DNA of 64,000 bases from Mesorhizobium sp. (GTDB taxonomy: Bacteria; Pseudomonadota; Alphaproteobacteria; Rhizobiales; Rhizobiaceae). Under the pieces are notes generated by a model that was not told the origin of the DNA, searched no databases, and saw nothing but the letters and a program-made list of their open reading frames with translations. The stretch lies in contig SAKE01000001.1 of the NCBI GenBank assembly GCA_004017275.1, positions 62,001 to 126,000 on the forward strand, given 5' to 3'. The translations under genes and the position numbers were made by a program. Shown piece after piece: positions 8,251-17,008 of this stretch. Every line of letters begins with the position of its first letter. The stretch's first letter is position 1.

Positions 8251-9264
8251 ATGAAGGCAGTCGGATTCACCAAGGCCGGGCCCGTCGACGCGCCGGACGC
8301 GCTTGTCGACGTCGAACTGTCCCGGCCGAGCGAATTGCAGGATCGCGACCTTCTGGTCGAAGTAAGGGCCATTTCGGTCAACCCGCTCGACGCCAAGCTC
8401 AGGCGCCTAGCCGACCCGGGCGGTGCGCTCAAAGTACCCGGCTATGATGCCGCCGGGGTCGTTGTGGCGGCGGGTTCTAAGGTGACGAACTTCAAAACAG
8501 GCGATGCCGTGTTCTACGCCGGTTCGGTCGTTCGCCAAGGCAGCTACGCAGAATACCAGCTCGTTGACGAGCGGATCGCCGCGGCGATGCCGAAGAGTCT
8601 CGATTTTGCGCAGGCGGCGGCCTTGCCGCTGACCACGCTGGCAGGCTGGGAGCTTCTGTTCGACAGGCTTGGCGCCCGTCCAAGGCCGGCCCCGGACGGG
8701 CGTACCCTGCTGATTGTCGGCGGCGCCGGCGGGACCGGCTCCATGGCGATCCAGCTCGCGCGCGCCTTGACCGATTTGACGGTGATAGCGACAGCATCCC
8801 GGCCGGAGACGGCCGACTGGTGCCGGGAGCTCGGCGCCGCCCATGTCATCGACCACCGGCAGCCTTTGAAGCCGCAGGTCGAGGCGCTGGGCTTCAAGGG
8901 CGTGGATCTCGTCATGGCCCTGGCCCAGACGCCGCGCCATCAGAGCCAGTTCGTGGATCTGGTTCAGCCGTTCGGGTCGATCGGAGTTCTCGATGATCCC
9001 GATCCGTTTCCGCTCGCGACGTTGAAAACCAAGTGCATCACCGTGCATATGCATTCAATGATGGCGCGACCGGTTTTTCAGCGCCCGGACATGGCCGAAC
9101 AGGGGGCAATTCTGCGCAAGCTGGCGCAGCTGGTCGATGCAGGGCAGGTGAGAACCACGCTGGCTAAGCGCCTGGGGCCGGCCTCCGCGAATGCGCTGAT
9201 CCAGGCCCATCGGGATATCGAGGCCGGTTCCGTGAACGGCAAGATCGTATTCGAAGGTTTTTGA
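8251..9264 (+). CDS. Zinc-type alcohol dehydrogenase-like / quinone oxidoreductase (MDR)
   Basis: The start at ATG 8251 follows the SDR stop by 10 nt; a longer frame from 8116 would overlap the SDR gene. The 337-residue protein has VNPLDAK, the GYDAAGVV loop, LPLTTLAGWE and a nucleotide-binding VGGAGGTGSMAIQLA, all typical of the zinc-independent quinone-oxidoreductase (ZADH) branch of the MDR family. No zinc-ligand cysteines are seen. It is probably an NADPH-dependent enone or quinone reductase acting within the operon. Confidence 0.8.
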   Translation: MKAVGFTKAGPVDAPDALVDVELSRPSELQDRDLLVEVRAISVNPLDAKLRRLADPGGALKVPGYDAAGVVVAAGSKVTNFKTGDAVFYAGSVVRQGSYAEYQLVDERIAAAMPKSLDFAQAAALPLTTLAGWELLFDRLGARPRPAPDGRTLLIVGGAGGTGSMAIQLARALTDLTVIATASRPETADWCRELGAAHVIDHRQPLKPQVEALGFKGVDLVMALAQTPRHQSQFVDLVQPFGSIGVLDDPDPFPLATLKTKCITVHMHSMMARPVFQRPDMAEQGAILRKLAQLVDAGQVRTTLAKRLGPASANALIQAHRDIEAGSVNGKIVFEGF

Positions 9265-9305
9265 GGCGCCATTGCTTCGCGCCTGGCTGCGACAAGGAGG
9301 AAAAT

Positions 9306-10196
9306 ATGGACAAGTCGTCGACGATCATGTGGGTGGGAACGGTGCGGTCGCTGCCGCTGAAGGAGCAACTGCGCGCCTCGCGGCTGGCAGGCTGCGATGC
9401 CATCTCCATCACGCCATGGCATTATTGCCGCTGGCTTGCCGACGGCATTACGACGAAGGACATGCTTTTGATGGCGGATGACGAGGGGGTGAAGCTCACC
9501 CAGCTCGATCCCTATTCGCGCTGGGCGACGCATTGGCTGCCCGACAATCTCGACCCGGCCGCGTTTTCGCTCGGCTTTTTCGGATTTGACGAAGACGACT
9601 TCTTTCGTATCGGCGAGGCGCTTCGGGTCGACTCCATGAGCTGCATCATCACCTGTCCGGAAAGCCAGGTCTCGATCGATCAACTCATCGAAGGTTTTGC
9701 CAGGACTTGTGACCGGGCCGCCGGCCTTGGCTGGCGCTGCGACCTCGAATTCATCCCGTTCTGGGGCCTTCCCGACCTCGAGACCGCCTGGAAGATTATC
9801 AAGACCGCGGATCGCGACAACAGCGGCCTGGTGTTCGACTTCTGGCACTACCTGCGCGGAAAGCCGGACCCGGCGCTGCTTGACACGATCCCTGGCGACA
9901 GGATCTCCACCGTGCAGATCGCCGATGCCGACGCCAAGCTGAGACCCGGCCGATCCCTGCTGGATGACTGCATCTTCCACCGCGTGGACGCCGGCACCGG
10001 CGGCTTCCCGGTGGTCGAGCTGCTCCAGCAGCTTCATCGCATCGGCGGGCTCAACCGTTATGGACCCGAGACCTTCTCCGGTCTCTACGACACGCTGCCG
10101 GCCGAGGAGATCGGCAACCGGAGCCGGGTCGCACTCGCAAATGTCTTCGACAAGGCTGGTATTCCACACCGTTTCGGGACGGCCGAAGCCGCCTGA
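9306..10196 (+). CDS. Sugar phosphate isomerase/epimerase family protein (TIM barrel), paralogue A
   Basis: The start ATG 9306 is preceded by AGGAGG. The 296-residue protein belongs to the xylose-isomerase-like TIM-barrel superfamily. It shows an N-terminal GCDAISITPWHY strand-turn, DLEFIPFWGLPDL with a metal-ligand Glu near residue 152, FDFWHYLRG (Asp/His) and a late GPETFSG Glu. The next gene is a clear paralogue sharing the DLEF-x-PFWG-x-P motif. The family includes isomerases, epimerases and some dehydratases/decarboxylases. The exact reaction is unknown; the duplicated pair may act on successive or stereoisomeric intermediates. Confidence 0.75.
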   Translation: MDKSSTIMWVGTVRSLPLKEQLRASRLAGCDAISITPWHYCRWLADGITTKDMLLMADDEGVKLTQLDPYSRWATHWLPDNLDPAAFSLGFFGFDEDDFFRIGEALRVDSMSCIITCPESQVSIDQLIEGFARTCDRAAGLGWRCDLEFIPFWGLPDLETAWKIIKTADRDNSGLVFDFWHYLRGKPDPALLDTIPGDRISTVQIADADAKLRPGRSLLDDCIFHRVDAGTGGFPVVELLQQLHRIGGLNRYGPETFSGLYDTLPAEEIGNRSRVALANVFDKAGIPHRFGTAEAA

Positions 10197-10336
10197 GTCG
10201 GCTGCAAGTTAAGCAACGGCGTTGCAGGCCCATCGTCGGCAGATGACGGGCTGCCCGCCACGGCGTCGTCCGGCGCGGCGTTCCGCCGTGGCCGGCGGAG
10301 TCCGCGACGCCAGAACAAGACAAGCGAGGGATTGTG

Positions 10337-11206
10337 ATGACTGCACCGGTCGATTTCGTCTTCTGGCCCGCCTCGGCGCGCGCGCACGGGTTCCGGGGGC
10401 ATGTGGAAGCCGCGAGGGCAGGCGGCTTCACCGCTCTTGCCATTGCGCCTGAAACCTACCTCGACGCATTGGAGTCGGGACTCACGCCATCGGATATGAA
10501 GGCGATGGCCGCGGATGCCGGCGCCCCGCTGCGCTATCTGGATTCGCTCACCGACTGGGCGCCCATCCGTGTGCCGGCGGAATGTTCGCCCGAGCTGCGC
10601 GCCCGCTTCGACGTCAGCACCGATCACTCGTTTCGCATGTGTGAGAAACTCGGTTTGACGTCGATCCTGGCGGTCGCCGGTTATGACAAGGGAACGGTTG
10701 AGCTCTCCCGGCTGATCGAGGGGTTCGGGCGGCTTTGCGAGCGCGCCAAGGCGCAGGGATACTGGATCGATCTTGAATTCATGCCGTTCTGGGGAATGCC
10801 CAATCTCTCCGATGCCTGGGCGATCGTCAGCGGCGTCAATCCGTCGAATGCCGGCATCCTTGTCGACGTATGGCACTTCTCCAAGGGCGCATACGAGCTC
10901 GACCTGCTCAAGAGCCTGCCGGCCAGGCACCTGGCTGGAATGCAGATCGATGACGGCGTGCGGCGGCAGGTGGGCAAGTCGCTCTTCGACGATACGATCA
11001 ACTACAGGAATTTCCCGGGAGAGGGTGAATTCGACGTCGTGGAGATCATCAAGATCGTCGCGGGCAAAGGCAACCTCCGCCATGTCGGCCCCGAAGTCTT
11101 CTCGCTGGAAGCCGACGCGTTGTCGCCTACAGAGGCTGGCGAGCGTTCGGGAGATACCTCCCGCAAGATGCTGGCCAAGGCCGGCGTAAAGCCGGCAAGC
11201 CGCTGA
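10337..11206 (+). CDS. Sugar phosphate isomerase/epimerase family protein (TIM barrel), paralogue B
   Basis: ATG 10337 is preferred over the adjacent GTG 10334; GCGAGGG lies upstream. The 289-residue protein shares with paralogue A the motifs DLEF-x-PFWG-x-P, VDVWHFSKG and GPEVFS, which carry the likely metal-binding acidic and histidine residues. It is the last gene of the rightward operon that begins at 6458. A perfect hairpin follows at 11213-11237, and the next gene is convergent. The 140-nt gap to paralogue A contains no gene. Confidence 0.75.
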   Translation: MTAPVDFVFWPASARAHGFRGHVEAARAGGFTALAIAPETYLDALESGLTPSDMKAMAADAGAPLRYLDSLTDWAPIRVPAECSPELRARFDVSTDHSFRMCEKLGLTSILAVAGYDKGTVELSRLIEGFGRLCERAKAQGYWIDLEFMPFWGMPNLSDAWAIVSGVNPSNAGILVDVWHFSKGAYELDLLKSLPARHLAGMQIDDGVRRQVGKSLFDDTINYRNFPGEGEFDVVEIIKIVAGKGNLRHVGPEVFSLEADALSPTEAGERSGDTSRKMLAKAGVKPASR

Positions 11207-11212
11207 TACTTG

Positions 11213-11237
11213 CGCCCGGACATAAAAAGTCCGGGCG
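11213..11237. terminator. Perfect 9-bp hairpin between convergent genes
   Basis: CGCCCGGAC and GTCCGGGCG enclose a 7-nt A-rich loop. It sits between the end of isomerase paralogue B and the end of the convergent NmrA-like gene, where a bidirectional terminator is expected. No long T-run follows. Confidence 0.6.
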
Positions 11238-11246
11238 ATCATGTTG

Positions 11247-12128
11247 CTATCTTGTCTTTCGTTCCGCGGCGAAGCGGCGGGCGAAATCCTCGAAACCGGC
11301 AGGCTCGCGGCCGAGGATCATCGACGCCGCTGCTGGATTGCCGCCCGGCAGGCCGAAGCGGTCATAGTGCCGGCACATCGCCGCATAGATCCGAAGATAG
11401 TCGTCTGGGAACCGGCCGCGGTTGCGGCGTCGCCATTCCGCCGGCGCATAGCGCGACGCCTGAACCGGCTTGCCCAAAAGTCCGGTGAGCACCTTCGCCA
11501 TGCCGGCGTGTGAAAGCGGCTCGCCGCCAACCAGCTCATAAGTGCCGCCGATGTAGCGCTCGGTCGTGAGCACGACCCCCGCCGCCTCGGCCAGATCGGC
11601 GAGATCAACCATCGCCATGGGAAGGTCTGTCCGATAGGGGCGTTCATAGATGCCGTCGGTTTCGATCTTCGGCCATTCGAGCGCGATGTTCTGCATGTAC
11701 ATAGCGGGCTGGAGGATGGTGTAGGGCAGGCCAGACTCGATCAGCATCTCCTCCAGCTTAAGCTTCTGCCGGTGGTGAATCATGGTTCGGCACTGCGAAT
11801 GGAAGACCGAATGAAGGACGAAATGCCTTAGACCGGCGGCGCCGGCGGCCCCGATGATGTTGGCTCCCAACGCTATCTCGCGGTCATTGAAACGCGGTCC
11901 GATATGGTAGAGCCGCGCCACTCCCGAGACCGCGCTATCGAGCGACGGGCGATCCCCGAGATCGGCGACCGCGATCTCGTGCGCGCCTGCCGCGCGAAGG
12001 CTGTCCCGCCCGGCCAGAGTGCGGGTCATGGCACGAACGCGCGCTCCGCGCGTGGCAAGCGCGGCGATCACCGCTTTGCCTGTCCGCCCCGTGGCGCCTG
12101 TGACAAGAACGGTTTCTCCTGTTCCCAT
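11247..12128 (-). CDS. NmrA-like NAD(P)-binding protein (atypical SDR)
   Basis: A 293-residue atypical SDR. TGATGRTGKAV is the dinucleotide-binding loop at residues 10-20, followed by MTRT, YHIGPRF and LHSVFHSQ, with no classical YxxxK. This is the NmrA/HSCARG/azoreductase-like group, which includes redox sensors and quinone or flavonoid-type reductases. It is transcribed leftward and divergent from the ABC transporter operon; the shared intergenic region contains AT-rich operator site 2. A pathway reductase or a redox sensor are both possible. Confidence 0.75.
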   Translation of the reverse strand: MGTGETVLVTGATGRTGKAVIAALATRGARVRAMTRTLAGRDSLRAAGAHEIAVADLGDRPSLDSAVSGVARLYHIGPRFNDREIALGANIIGAAGAAGLRHFVLHSVFHSQCRTMIHHRQKLKLEEMLIESGLPYTILQPAMYMQNIALEWPKIETDGIYERPYRTDLPMAMVDLADLAEAAGVVLTTERYIGGTYELVGGEPLSHAGMAKVLTGLLGKPVQASRYAPAEWRRRNRGRFPDDYLRIYAAMCRHYDRFGLPGGNPAAASMILGREPAGFEDFARRFAAERKTR

Positions 12129-12197
12129 GACGGAATTCTCCCTTTGGAAGCGCTGTATCGCTTATCACTTTTCCTTTTAGATAATTTATTCGCCTTT

Positions 12198-12214
12198 ACA
12201 AAATAGATTTTTTG
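12198..12214. promoter_or_regulatory. AT-rich operator-like element, site 2
   Basis: ACAAAATAGATTTTTTG matches site 1 at 15 of 17 positions. It lies between the divergent NmrA-like gene (start 12128) and the ABC substrate-binding gene (start 12284), so it could control both. Confidence 0.6.
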
Positions 12215-12283
12215 AGGAAGTGTAGCTTCTGCAGGGCCGTAGAGGACGGCCCGTCGCATGAACACGATCATCGGGAGGATGAA

Positions 12284-13366
12284 GTGAAACTGCTGAAAAG
12301 GATTTCAGCCGCGGTAGTGGCGGCTGTGGCAATCGTCGTTGGCCCTCTGGCCGGCCACGGCGCAATAGCCCAAGAAAAACCAAAGACCATCTATCTGGCG
12401 GTCGGCACGACCAGCAGCGAGTATTGGCAGGAAGTCATCTGGGGCGCCCAGCAAGTGGCAAACTCTGTCGGCGCCAAGCTCGAGGTCTATGAGAGCGGGT
12501 TCGACGGCCAGAAGCACATGCAGCAACTGGGAGCGATACTTGCAGCCGGCTGCGAAGGCTGCGCATTCGCCTGGTTCCCGGACTCGACAGCTTTCACCAA
12601 GGCATTCGTCGAAAGGGCGGAAGCCGGCGGCGCCTTCATGACGACGATGTGGAATCGTCCCGAGGAGATCCATCCCTGGGATACGGCTTCCGATGCATGG
12701 ATCGCCAACATTTCCTTCGACGGTGTCGATTCCGGCTATCAGAACGGCATGGCGCTGTGCAAGGCGATCGGCGGCAAGGGCGGCATCGCGGTCCTCAAGG
12801 GGACGCCGGACAATCCGCCGTCGAAGCAGCGGGAAATCGGCCTCCTGAAGGCAGTCTCGGAATGTCCGGGCATGACGATCCTCGACACCCAGATCGGCAA
12901 TTGGGGGCAAACGGAAGGTCAAAATATCACCCGCACATGGATTGCGCGCTACGGCGACCAGTTGAAGGGTGTCTTCGCGCAGAATGACGGCATGGCGCTC
13001 GGCGCGGTCGCGGCGCTGCGCGAGAAGGGCCTGGCGGGCAAGGTCCCCGTCACCGGCTCCGACGGATCCAGCGACGTGCTGAAGCTGATCAAGTCGGGCG
13101 ATATGCTGTCCAGCATGCGGATCAGCTCGCAACTGCACGGAGCTGTGGCGGCAGCTCTTGCCTATGCGGTGGCCTCGGGAGACCTCAAGATCGGCGACCT
13201 GGCGCAGGCGCAGCGCGACTTCTACCTGGTGCAAACACTTGCGACCAAGGACAATGTCGATGCGATGCTCTCGGCCCAGCCGAATCCGGCCGACTTCTCC
13301 TACGACGCGCTGAAGAAGAATTTCTGGGTCCGGTCAAAGGGTCAGATCCCGGTCGGTGTGAACTGA
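12284..13366 (+). CDS. Periplasmic sugar-type ABC substrate-binding protein (RbsB-like)
   Basis: GTG 12284 is chosen as start: GGGAGG precedes it by 6-8 nt and it opens directly into a signal peptide (KLLKR, hydrophobic AAVVAAVAIVV, cleavage after GAIA). The mature protein has the type-I periplasmic-binding fold of the RbsB family: a first strand TIYLAVGTT, then QLGAILAAGCEGCAF, and a late GSDGSSDVLKLIKSGD. It delivers the substrate to the permease and ATPase genes that follow directly. CUT2-family systems carry pentoses, polyols and also autoinducer- or aromatic-glycoside-like compounds; the ligand here is unknown. Confidence 0.85.
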   Translation: MKLLKRISAAVVAAVAIVVGPLAGHGAIAQEKPKTIYLAVGTTSSEYWQEVIWGAQQVANSVGAKLEVYESGFDGQKHMQQLGAILAAGCEGCAFAWFPDSTAFTKAFVERAEAGGAFMTTMWNRPEEIHPWDTASDAWIANISFDGVDSGYQNGMALCKAIGGKGGIAVLKGTPDNPPSKQREIGLLKAVSECPGMTILDTQIGNWGQTEGQNITRTWIARYGDQLKGVFAQNDGMALGAVAALREKGLAGKVPVTGSDGSSDVLKLIKSGDMLSSMRISSQLHGAVAAALAYAVASGDLKIGDLAQAQRDFYLVQTLATKDNVDAMLSAQPNPADFSYDALKKNFWVRSKGQIPVGVN

Positions 13367-13374
13367 GCCGCACC

Positions 13375-14421
13375 ATGACCCAGGCGCAATTGCACGCCCA
13401 CGACACCAGCGCAATGGCTTCCCCGCGTCGCGGGGAAGCTGGAACGCAGCGGCGATCCGGGCACATCGGACTCGGTGTCTTGAAATCGGCCGGCCCCATA
13501 GTGTCGCTGCTTGCGATGGTTCTGGTGTTCGCCAGCCTGACCCCGAACTTCGTTTCGGCAGCCAATTTGCAGGCGATCCTGGAGTCGGCGGCGGTCCCCG
13601 CCGTGGTCGCAATCGGGATGACTTTCGTATTGGTGCAAGGCTCGATCGACCTGTCGGGCGAGGGAGTGGCTTCGCTTGCCAACATCCTGCTTTCCATCCT
13701 GATCGCCAACAGCGTCACCGCACATGATCTTGGTGCGGGTGCGATCGTGGTCGCGTTGGCCGCGGGTCTGGCCGTCGGCGCCCTCAACGGGACACTGTAT
13801 GCCTATCTGCGGATGCCGTCGCTCATCGTCACGCTTGCGATGTGGTTGATCACGCTGGGCCTGGCGGCTTTGCTCTTTCCCTCAAGACAGCCGCAAATCC
13901 TCGACGGCGGCTTTGTCGGACTGGCCCTGCACAAACATTTGGGCCTCAGCGCGCTGGTGTACCTGGCCGTGGCACTCGCTTTCGTCGCCTTCATTGTCGA
14001 GCGGCGCACCAAGCTTGGCCGTATCGGCTTTGCCATCGGCGCTGACGAGGCGCTTGTCCGTTTGGCCGGCGTGAACGTGAACGTCTACAAGGTCGGCGCC
14101 TTTGCCATCTGCGGATGCCTGACCGGATTGGCCGGCATCTTGACCGCGGCGCAGATCGGCGTCGGCAATCCCCTGGCGGGAGAGGGGTTGCTTTTTCCCG
14201 GGATTGCCGCTTGCGTGATCGGCGGCACCTTGCTGTCCGGCGGCCGGGGCGGCGTGCTGCATTCGCTCGTCGGCGTCCTTGTCCTCGTCACACTGCGCAA
14301 CGGGCTCGTGCAGACGGGAGCCAACCCTCTGCTGCAGAAAGCCATCGAAGGGGTGGTGATCGTCGTCGCCGTCGCCGCGTCCACCTGGCACCTGCGGCGC
14401 AAGACCAGAGTGGTAAAATGA
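13375..14421 (+). CDS. ABC transporter permease, CUT2 (RbsC-like)
   Basis: A 348-residue inner-membrane protein with about ten hydrophobic segments after a polar N-terminus of some 35 residues. Family features are GMTFVLVQGSIDLSGEG (the GIDLS motif of ribose-type permeases) and the IGADEALVRLAGVNV cytoplasmic coupling loop. It begins 8 nt after the binding-protein stop and ends in an ATGA overlap with the ATPase gene. It pairs with the second permease at 15994. Confidence 0.85.
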   Translation: MTQAQLHAHDTSAMASPRRGEAGTQRRSGHIGLGVLKSAGPIVSLLAMVLVFASLTPNFVSAANLQAILESAAVPAVVAIGMTFVLVQGSIDLSGEGVASLANILLSILIANSVTAHDLGAGAIVVALAAGLAVGALNGTLYAYLRMPSLIVTLAMWLITLGLAALLFPSRQPQILDGGFVGLALHKHLGLSALVYLAVALAFVAFIVERRTKLGRIGFAIGADEALVRLAGVNVNVYKVGAFAICGCLTGLAGILTAAQIGVGNPLAGEGLLFPGIAACVIGGTLLSGGRGGVLHSLVGVLVLVTLRNGLVQTGANPLLQKAIEGVVIVVAVAASTWHLRRKTRVVK

Positions 14422-15935
14422 GCGCACTGCTGTCACTGCAAAACATCTCCAAGCGCTTTCCCGGCGTGCACGCTCTCGATGACATCGACATGGAGCTGCG
14501 CCAGCACGAGGTTCTCGGCCTGATCGGCCAGAACGGATCGGGCAAGTCGACTTTGATGAAGATCATCGGCGGCCTCCATCAACCAAGCGCCGGGGAAATG
14601 CGTCTGCGCGGTTCGCCGGTGCGCTTCGGATCTCCGCTGGAGGCCACGCGAGCGGGCATTGGCCTTGTCCATCAGGAGCAGTCGCTCATCGGCAATCTCA
14701 CCGTCGCCGAGAACCTTTTCGTCGACAAGCCGACCGACTTCAGCCGCTTCGGATTCTATCGGCGCAGCCGGATGAACGATGCAGCCCGCATCCAACTGGA
14801 CAAGGTCGAACTCGATGTCGCGCCGGATACGCTCGTCGACCAGCTGACCTTCGCACAGCGCCAGATGGTCGAACTGGCCAAAGTGCTGTCGCTCGAGGAA
14901 TTGGTGGAGGGCCATCTCGTTGTCCTGTTCGACGAGCCGACATCGGTCCTGACGCCGACCGAGATCCAGGCGCTGTTCCGGCAGGTGCGGCGACTGAAGA
15001 TGCGCTCGTCGGTCGTCTTCATCTCGCATCGCATGGACGAGGTGCTGGCGATCTCCGATCGGGTCTATGTGCTTTCCGACGGACGTAATGTCGCCGAAAG
15101 ACTGAAAGACGAGACCGACCCCGACGAGTTGTACGAGCTGATGGTCGGACGCCAACGCGCGGGTTCGGTGCTGCCGCGGAGCAATCCGCCAGACAGGAAC
15201 GCGCCGAAGCGGCTGGCAGTGCGCGACCTGACGGTGCCGGGCAAGGTCGAGGATGTGACCTTTGATGTCGCGTCCGGAGAGATCGTCGGCTTGATCGGTG
15301 TCCAGGGATCCGGCGCCGAAGCGGTATGCCGCGCGATTTTTGGCGTCGAGGACAGCCATAGCGGCCACATCGAATATGAGGGTCGGCCGGTGCGTGTCAG
15401 CCGTCCGAGCGGCGCCGTCGGTCTCGGCATAGGCTATGTCCCCGCCGAGCGTAAGGCCGAAGCGACGATGAAAGGGATGAGTGTCTGCCAGAACATGACC
15501 GTAACCTTCGGGTCGGACTATGGCTATGGCGGGGTCTTGCTGTCGAAGCGGCGCGAACGGCGCGAGGCGGCGAACTGGGTTGAGCGGCTCAAGATCAAAA
15601 CGCCGTCGCTTGACCACCGCATCGACCAGCTTTCCGGCGGAAATCAGCAGAAGGTTGTGCTCAGCAAATGGCTTCTCGGTCGCTCGCTGCGGCTCCTGGT
15701 GCTCGATCATCCAACCCGCGGTCTCGATCCCGGAGCGCGAGCCGATCTTTTCAACGCGATCCGTCAATTGGCCGAAGACGGTCTGTCGATCGTCTTCGTG
15801 GGCGATACGCTGGATGAGATGGTGACGCTCTCGGACACGATTTTGGTGTTGCGCGACGGGAGGCTCAGCCAGCGTTTCGATGACGTGCAGACCAAACGGC
15901 CGTCAGAGGAAGACATTGTGAGGGCGATGGTATGA
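14418..15935 (+). CDS. ABC transporter ATP-binding protein with two nucleotide-binding domains (RbsA/MglA-like)
   Basis: A 505-residue protein with two ABC domains. Domain 1 has Walker A GQNGSGKST, a divergent signature LTFAQRQMVEL and Walker B VVLFDEPTS. Domain 2 has a degenerate Walker A (GVQGSGAEA), a good signature LSGGNQQKV, and LVLDHPTRGLD, where the catalytic Glu after Walker B is His. An asymmetric, partly degenerate second domain is common in RbsA/MglA; the Glu-to-His change is less usual. Start and stop overlap neighbouring reading frames (ATGA at both ends). Confidence 0.85.
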   Translation: MSALLSLQNISKRFPGVHALDDIDMELRQHEVLGLIGQNGSGKSTLMKIIGGLHQPSAGEMRLRGSPVRFGSPLEATRAGIGLVHQEQSLIGNLTVAENLFVDKPTDFSRFGFYRRSRMNDAARIQLDKVELDVAPDTLVDQLTFAQRQMVELAKVLSLEELVEGHLVVLFDEPTSVLTPTEIQALFRQVRRLKMRSSVVFISHRMDEVLAISDRVYVLSDGRNVAERLKDETDPDELYELMVGRQRAGSVLPRSNPPDRNAPKRLAVRDLTVPGKVEDVTFDVASGEIVGLIGVQGSGAEAVCRAIFGVEDSHSGHIEYEGRPVRVSRPSGAVGLGIGYVPAERKAEATMKGMSVCQNMTVTFGSDYGYGGVLLSKRRERREAANWVERLKIKTPSLDHRIDQLSGGNQQKVVLSKWLLGRSLRLLVLDHPTRGLDPGARADLFNAIRQLAEDGLSIVFVGDTLDEMVTLSDTILVLRDGRLSQRFDDVQTKRPSEEDIVRAMV

Positions 15936-15997
15936 GCACGCGCCGCGACCATCTCGATCGAGACTGCACCTGGTGGACCCATCGGAGCCGTTCATGA
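15932..15997 (+). other. 21-codon relay mini-ORF bridging ATPase and second permease
   Basis: ATG 15932 overlaps the ATPase stop (ATGA), and the TGA at 15995-15997 overlaps the permease ATG 15994 (ATGA). The 21 codons are polar, with two adjacent Trp. The arrangement could carry terminating ribosomes from the ATPase to the permease. The peptide itself probably has no function. Confidence 0.35.
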
Positions 15998-16968
15998 CCC
16001 CCGCACTCGCCCGAATGTTCCCATCGATCCGATCCGCCGGCGACCTGCTGCGCGCTTGCGGGCCTGCAATTGTCCTCGTGCTGGTGTGTGCGGCTGTGAT
16101 CTGCATCGCGCCGGGCATCCTCAAATGGCGCGCGATCAATGCGCTGCTCTTCGATGCGGCGCCGCTGCTGATCCTGGTTATCGGCAGCACGCTTCCGGTG
16201 CTGCTCGGCTGCATCGACCTGTCGGCAGCCGCCATGGCGTCGTTTTCAGCCGTGGTCGTGACGCTGCTTGTCCCGGAATTCGGCTCGGCGGCCGTACCGC
16301 TGGTGCTTCTTGGAGCGGCGGGGATCGGGGCCGCCCAGGGGTGGCTGATCGGGCGGCTTCAGATTCCTTCCTTCGTGATGACGCTTGGGACGCTTGGCCT
16401 GTTTTCGGGCCTAGCCCTTTATCTCAGCAACGCCTCGAGCGTAGCCCTCGGTGCTGGAGTTGCGCCGCTCGACTTTCTCGGCGGCAGGACGCATGGCGTG
16501 CCCAATGCTTTCCTCGCGGTGGTGGCGGTGTGGATATTCCTGTCCCTTTTGCTGCGTTTCACACGTCTCGGCCGGGATATCTATGCCTTCGGAGCGAGCG
16601 AGCTGGCTGCCTATATGTCCGGCGTCCGGCGCGGTCTGATCCGGAGCTGCGCGTTTGCGATCTCGTCGGTCTGCGCCGCTCTCGGAGGGATGATGCTTCT
16701 GTCGCAGACCCTCTACAGCGCGCCGACGATGGCGAGCAACCTGCTCTTGCCTGCGCTGGTCGGCGTGGTGGCTGGCGGAACCGCGATCTCGGGCGGGGTC
16801 GGCGGCCTGTCGGCAAGCCTGATAGGCGGGCTCACGGCAGTCATGGTCCGTGTCGGCGCCACGATCGCGGGCCTGCCGGGCGCGGCGCAGGACGTCGCTT
16901 TCGGCATCATCATCCTGGTGGCGGTCGCCGTTACGACGGACAGGACCAAGATCGGCATCGTCAAGTGA
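15994..16968 (+). CDS. ABC transporter permease, CUT2 (RbsC-like), second subunit
   Basis: ATG 15994 is preferred (CGGAG upstream); an in-frame GTG lies at 15973. The 324-residue membrane protein has about nine or ten hydrophobic segments, with VLLGCIDLSAAAMASF matching the (G/C)IDLS motif and a cytoplasmic FGASELAAYMSGV coupling loop. With the permease at 13375 it would form a heterodimeric channel served by the ATPase between them. The binding protein, permease, ATPase, permease order is typical of a complete importer. Confidence 0.85.
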   Translation: MTPALARMFPSIRSAGDLLRACGPAIVLVLVCAAVICIAPGILKWRAINALLFDAAPLLILVIGSTLPVLLGCIDLSAAAMASFSAVVVTLLVPEFGSAAVPLVLLGAAGIGAAQGWLIGRLQIPSFVMTLGTLGLFSGLALYLSNASSVALGAGVAPLDFLGGRTHGVPNAFLAVVAVWIFLSLLLRFTRLGRDIYAFGASELAAYMSGVRRGLIRSCAFAISSVCAALGGMMLLSQTLYSAPTMASNLLLPALVGVVAGGTAISGGVGGLSASLIGGLTAVMVRVGATIAGLPGAAQDVAFGIIILVAVAVTTDRTKIGIVK

Positions 16969-17008
16969 TCCGGGCGGCGGTCCAAAAATCATATCTCGGG
17001 AGGATTTG

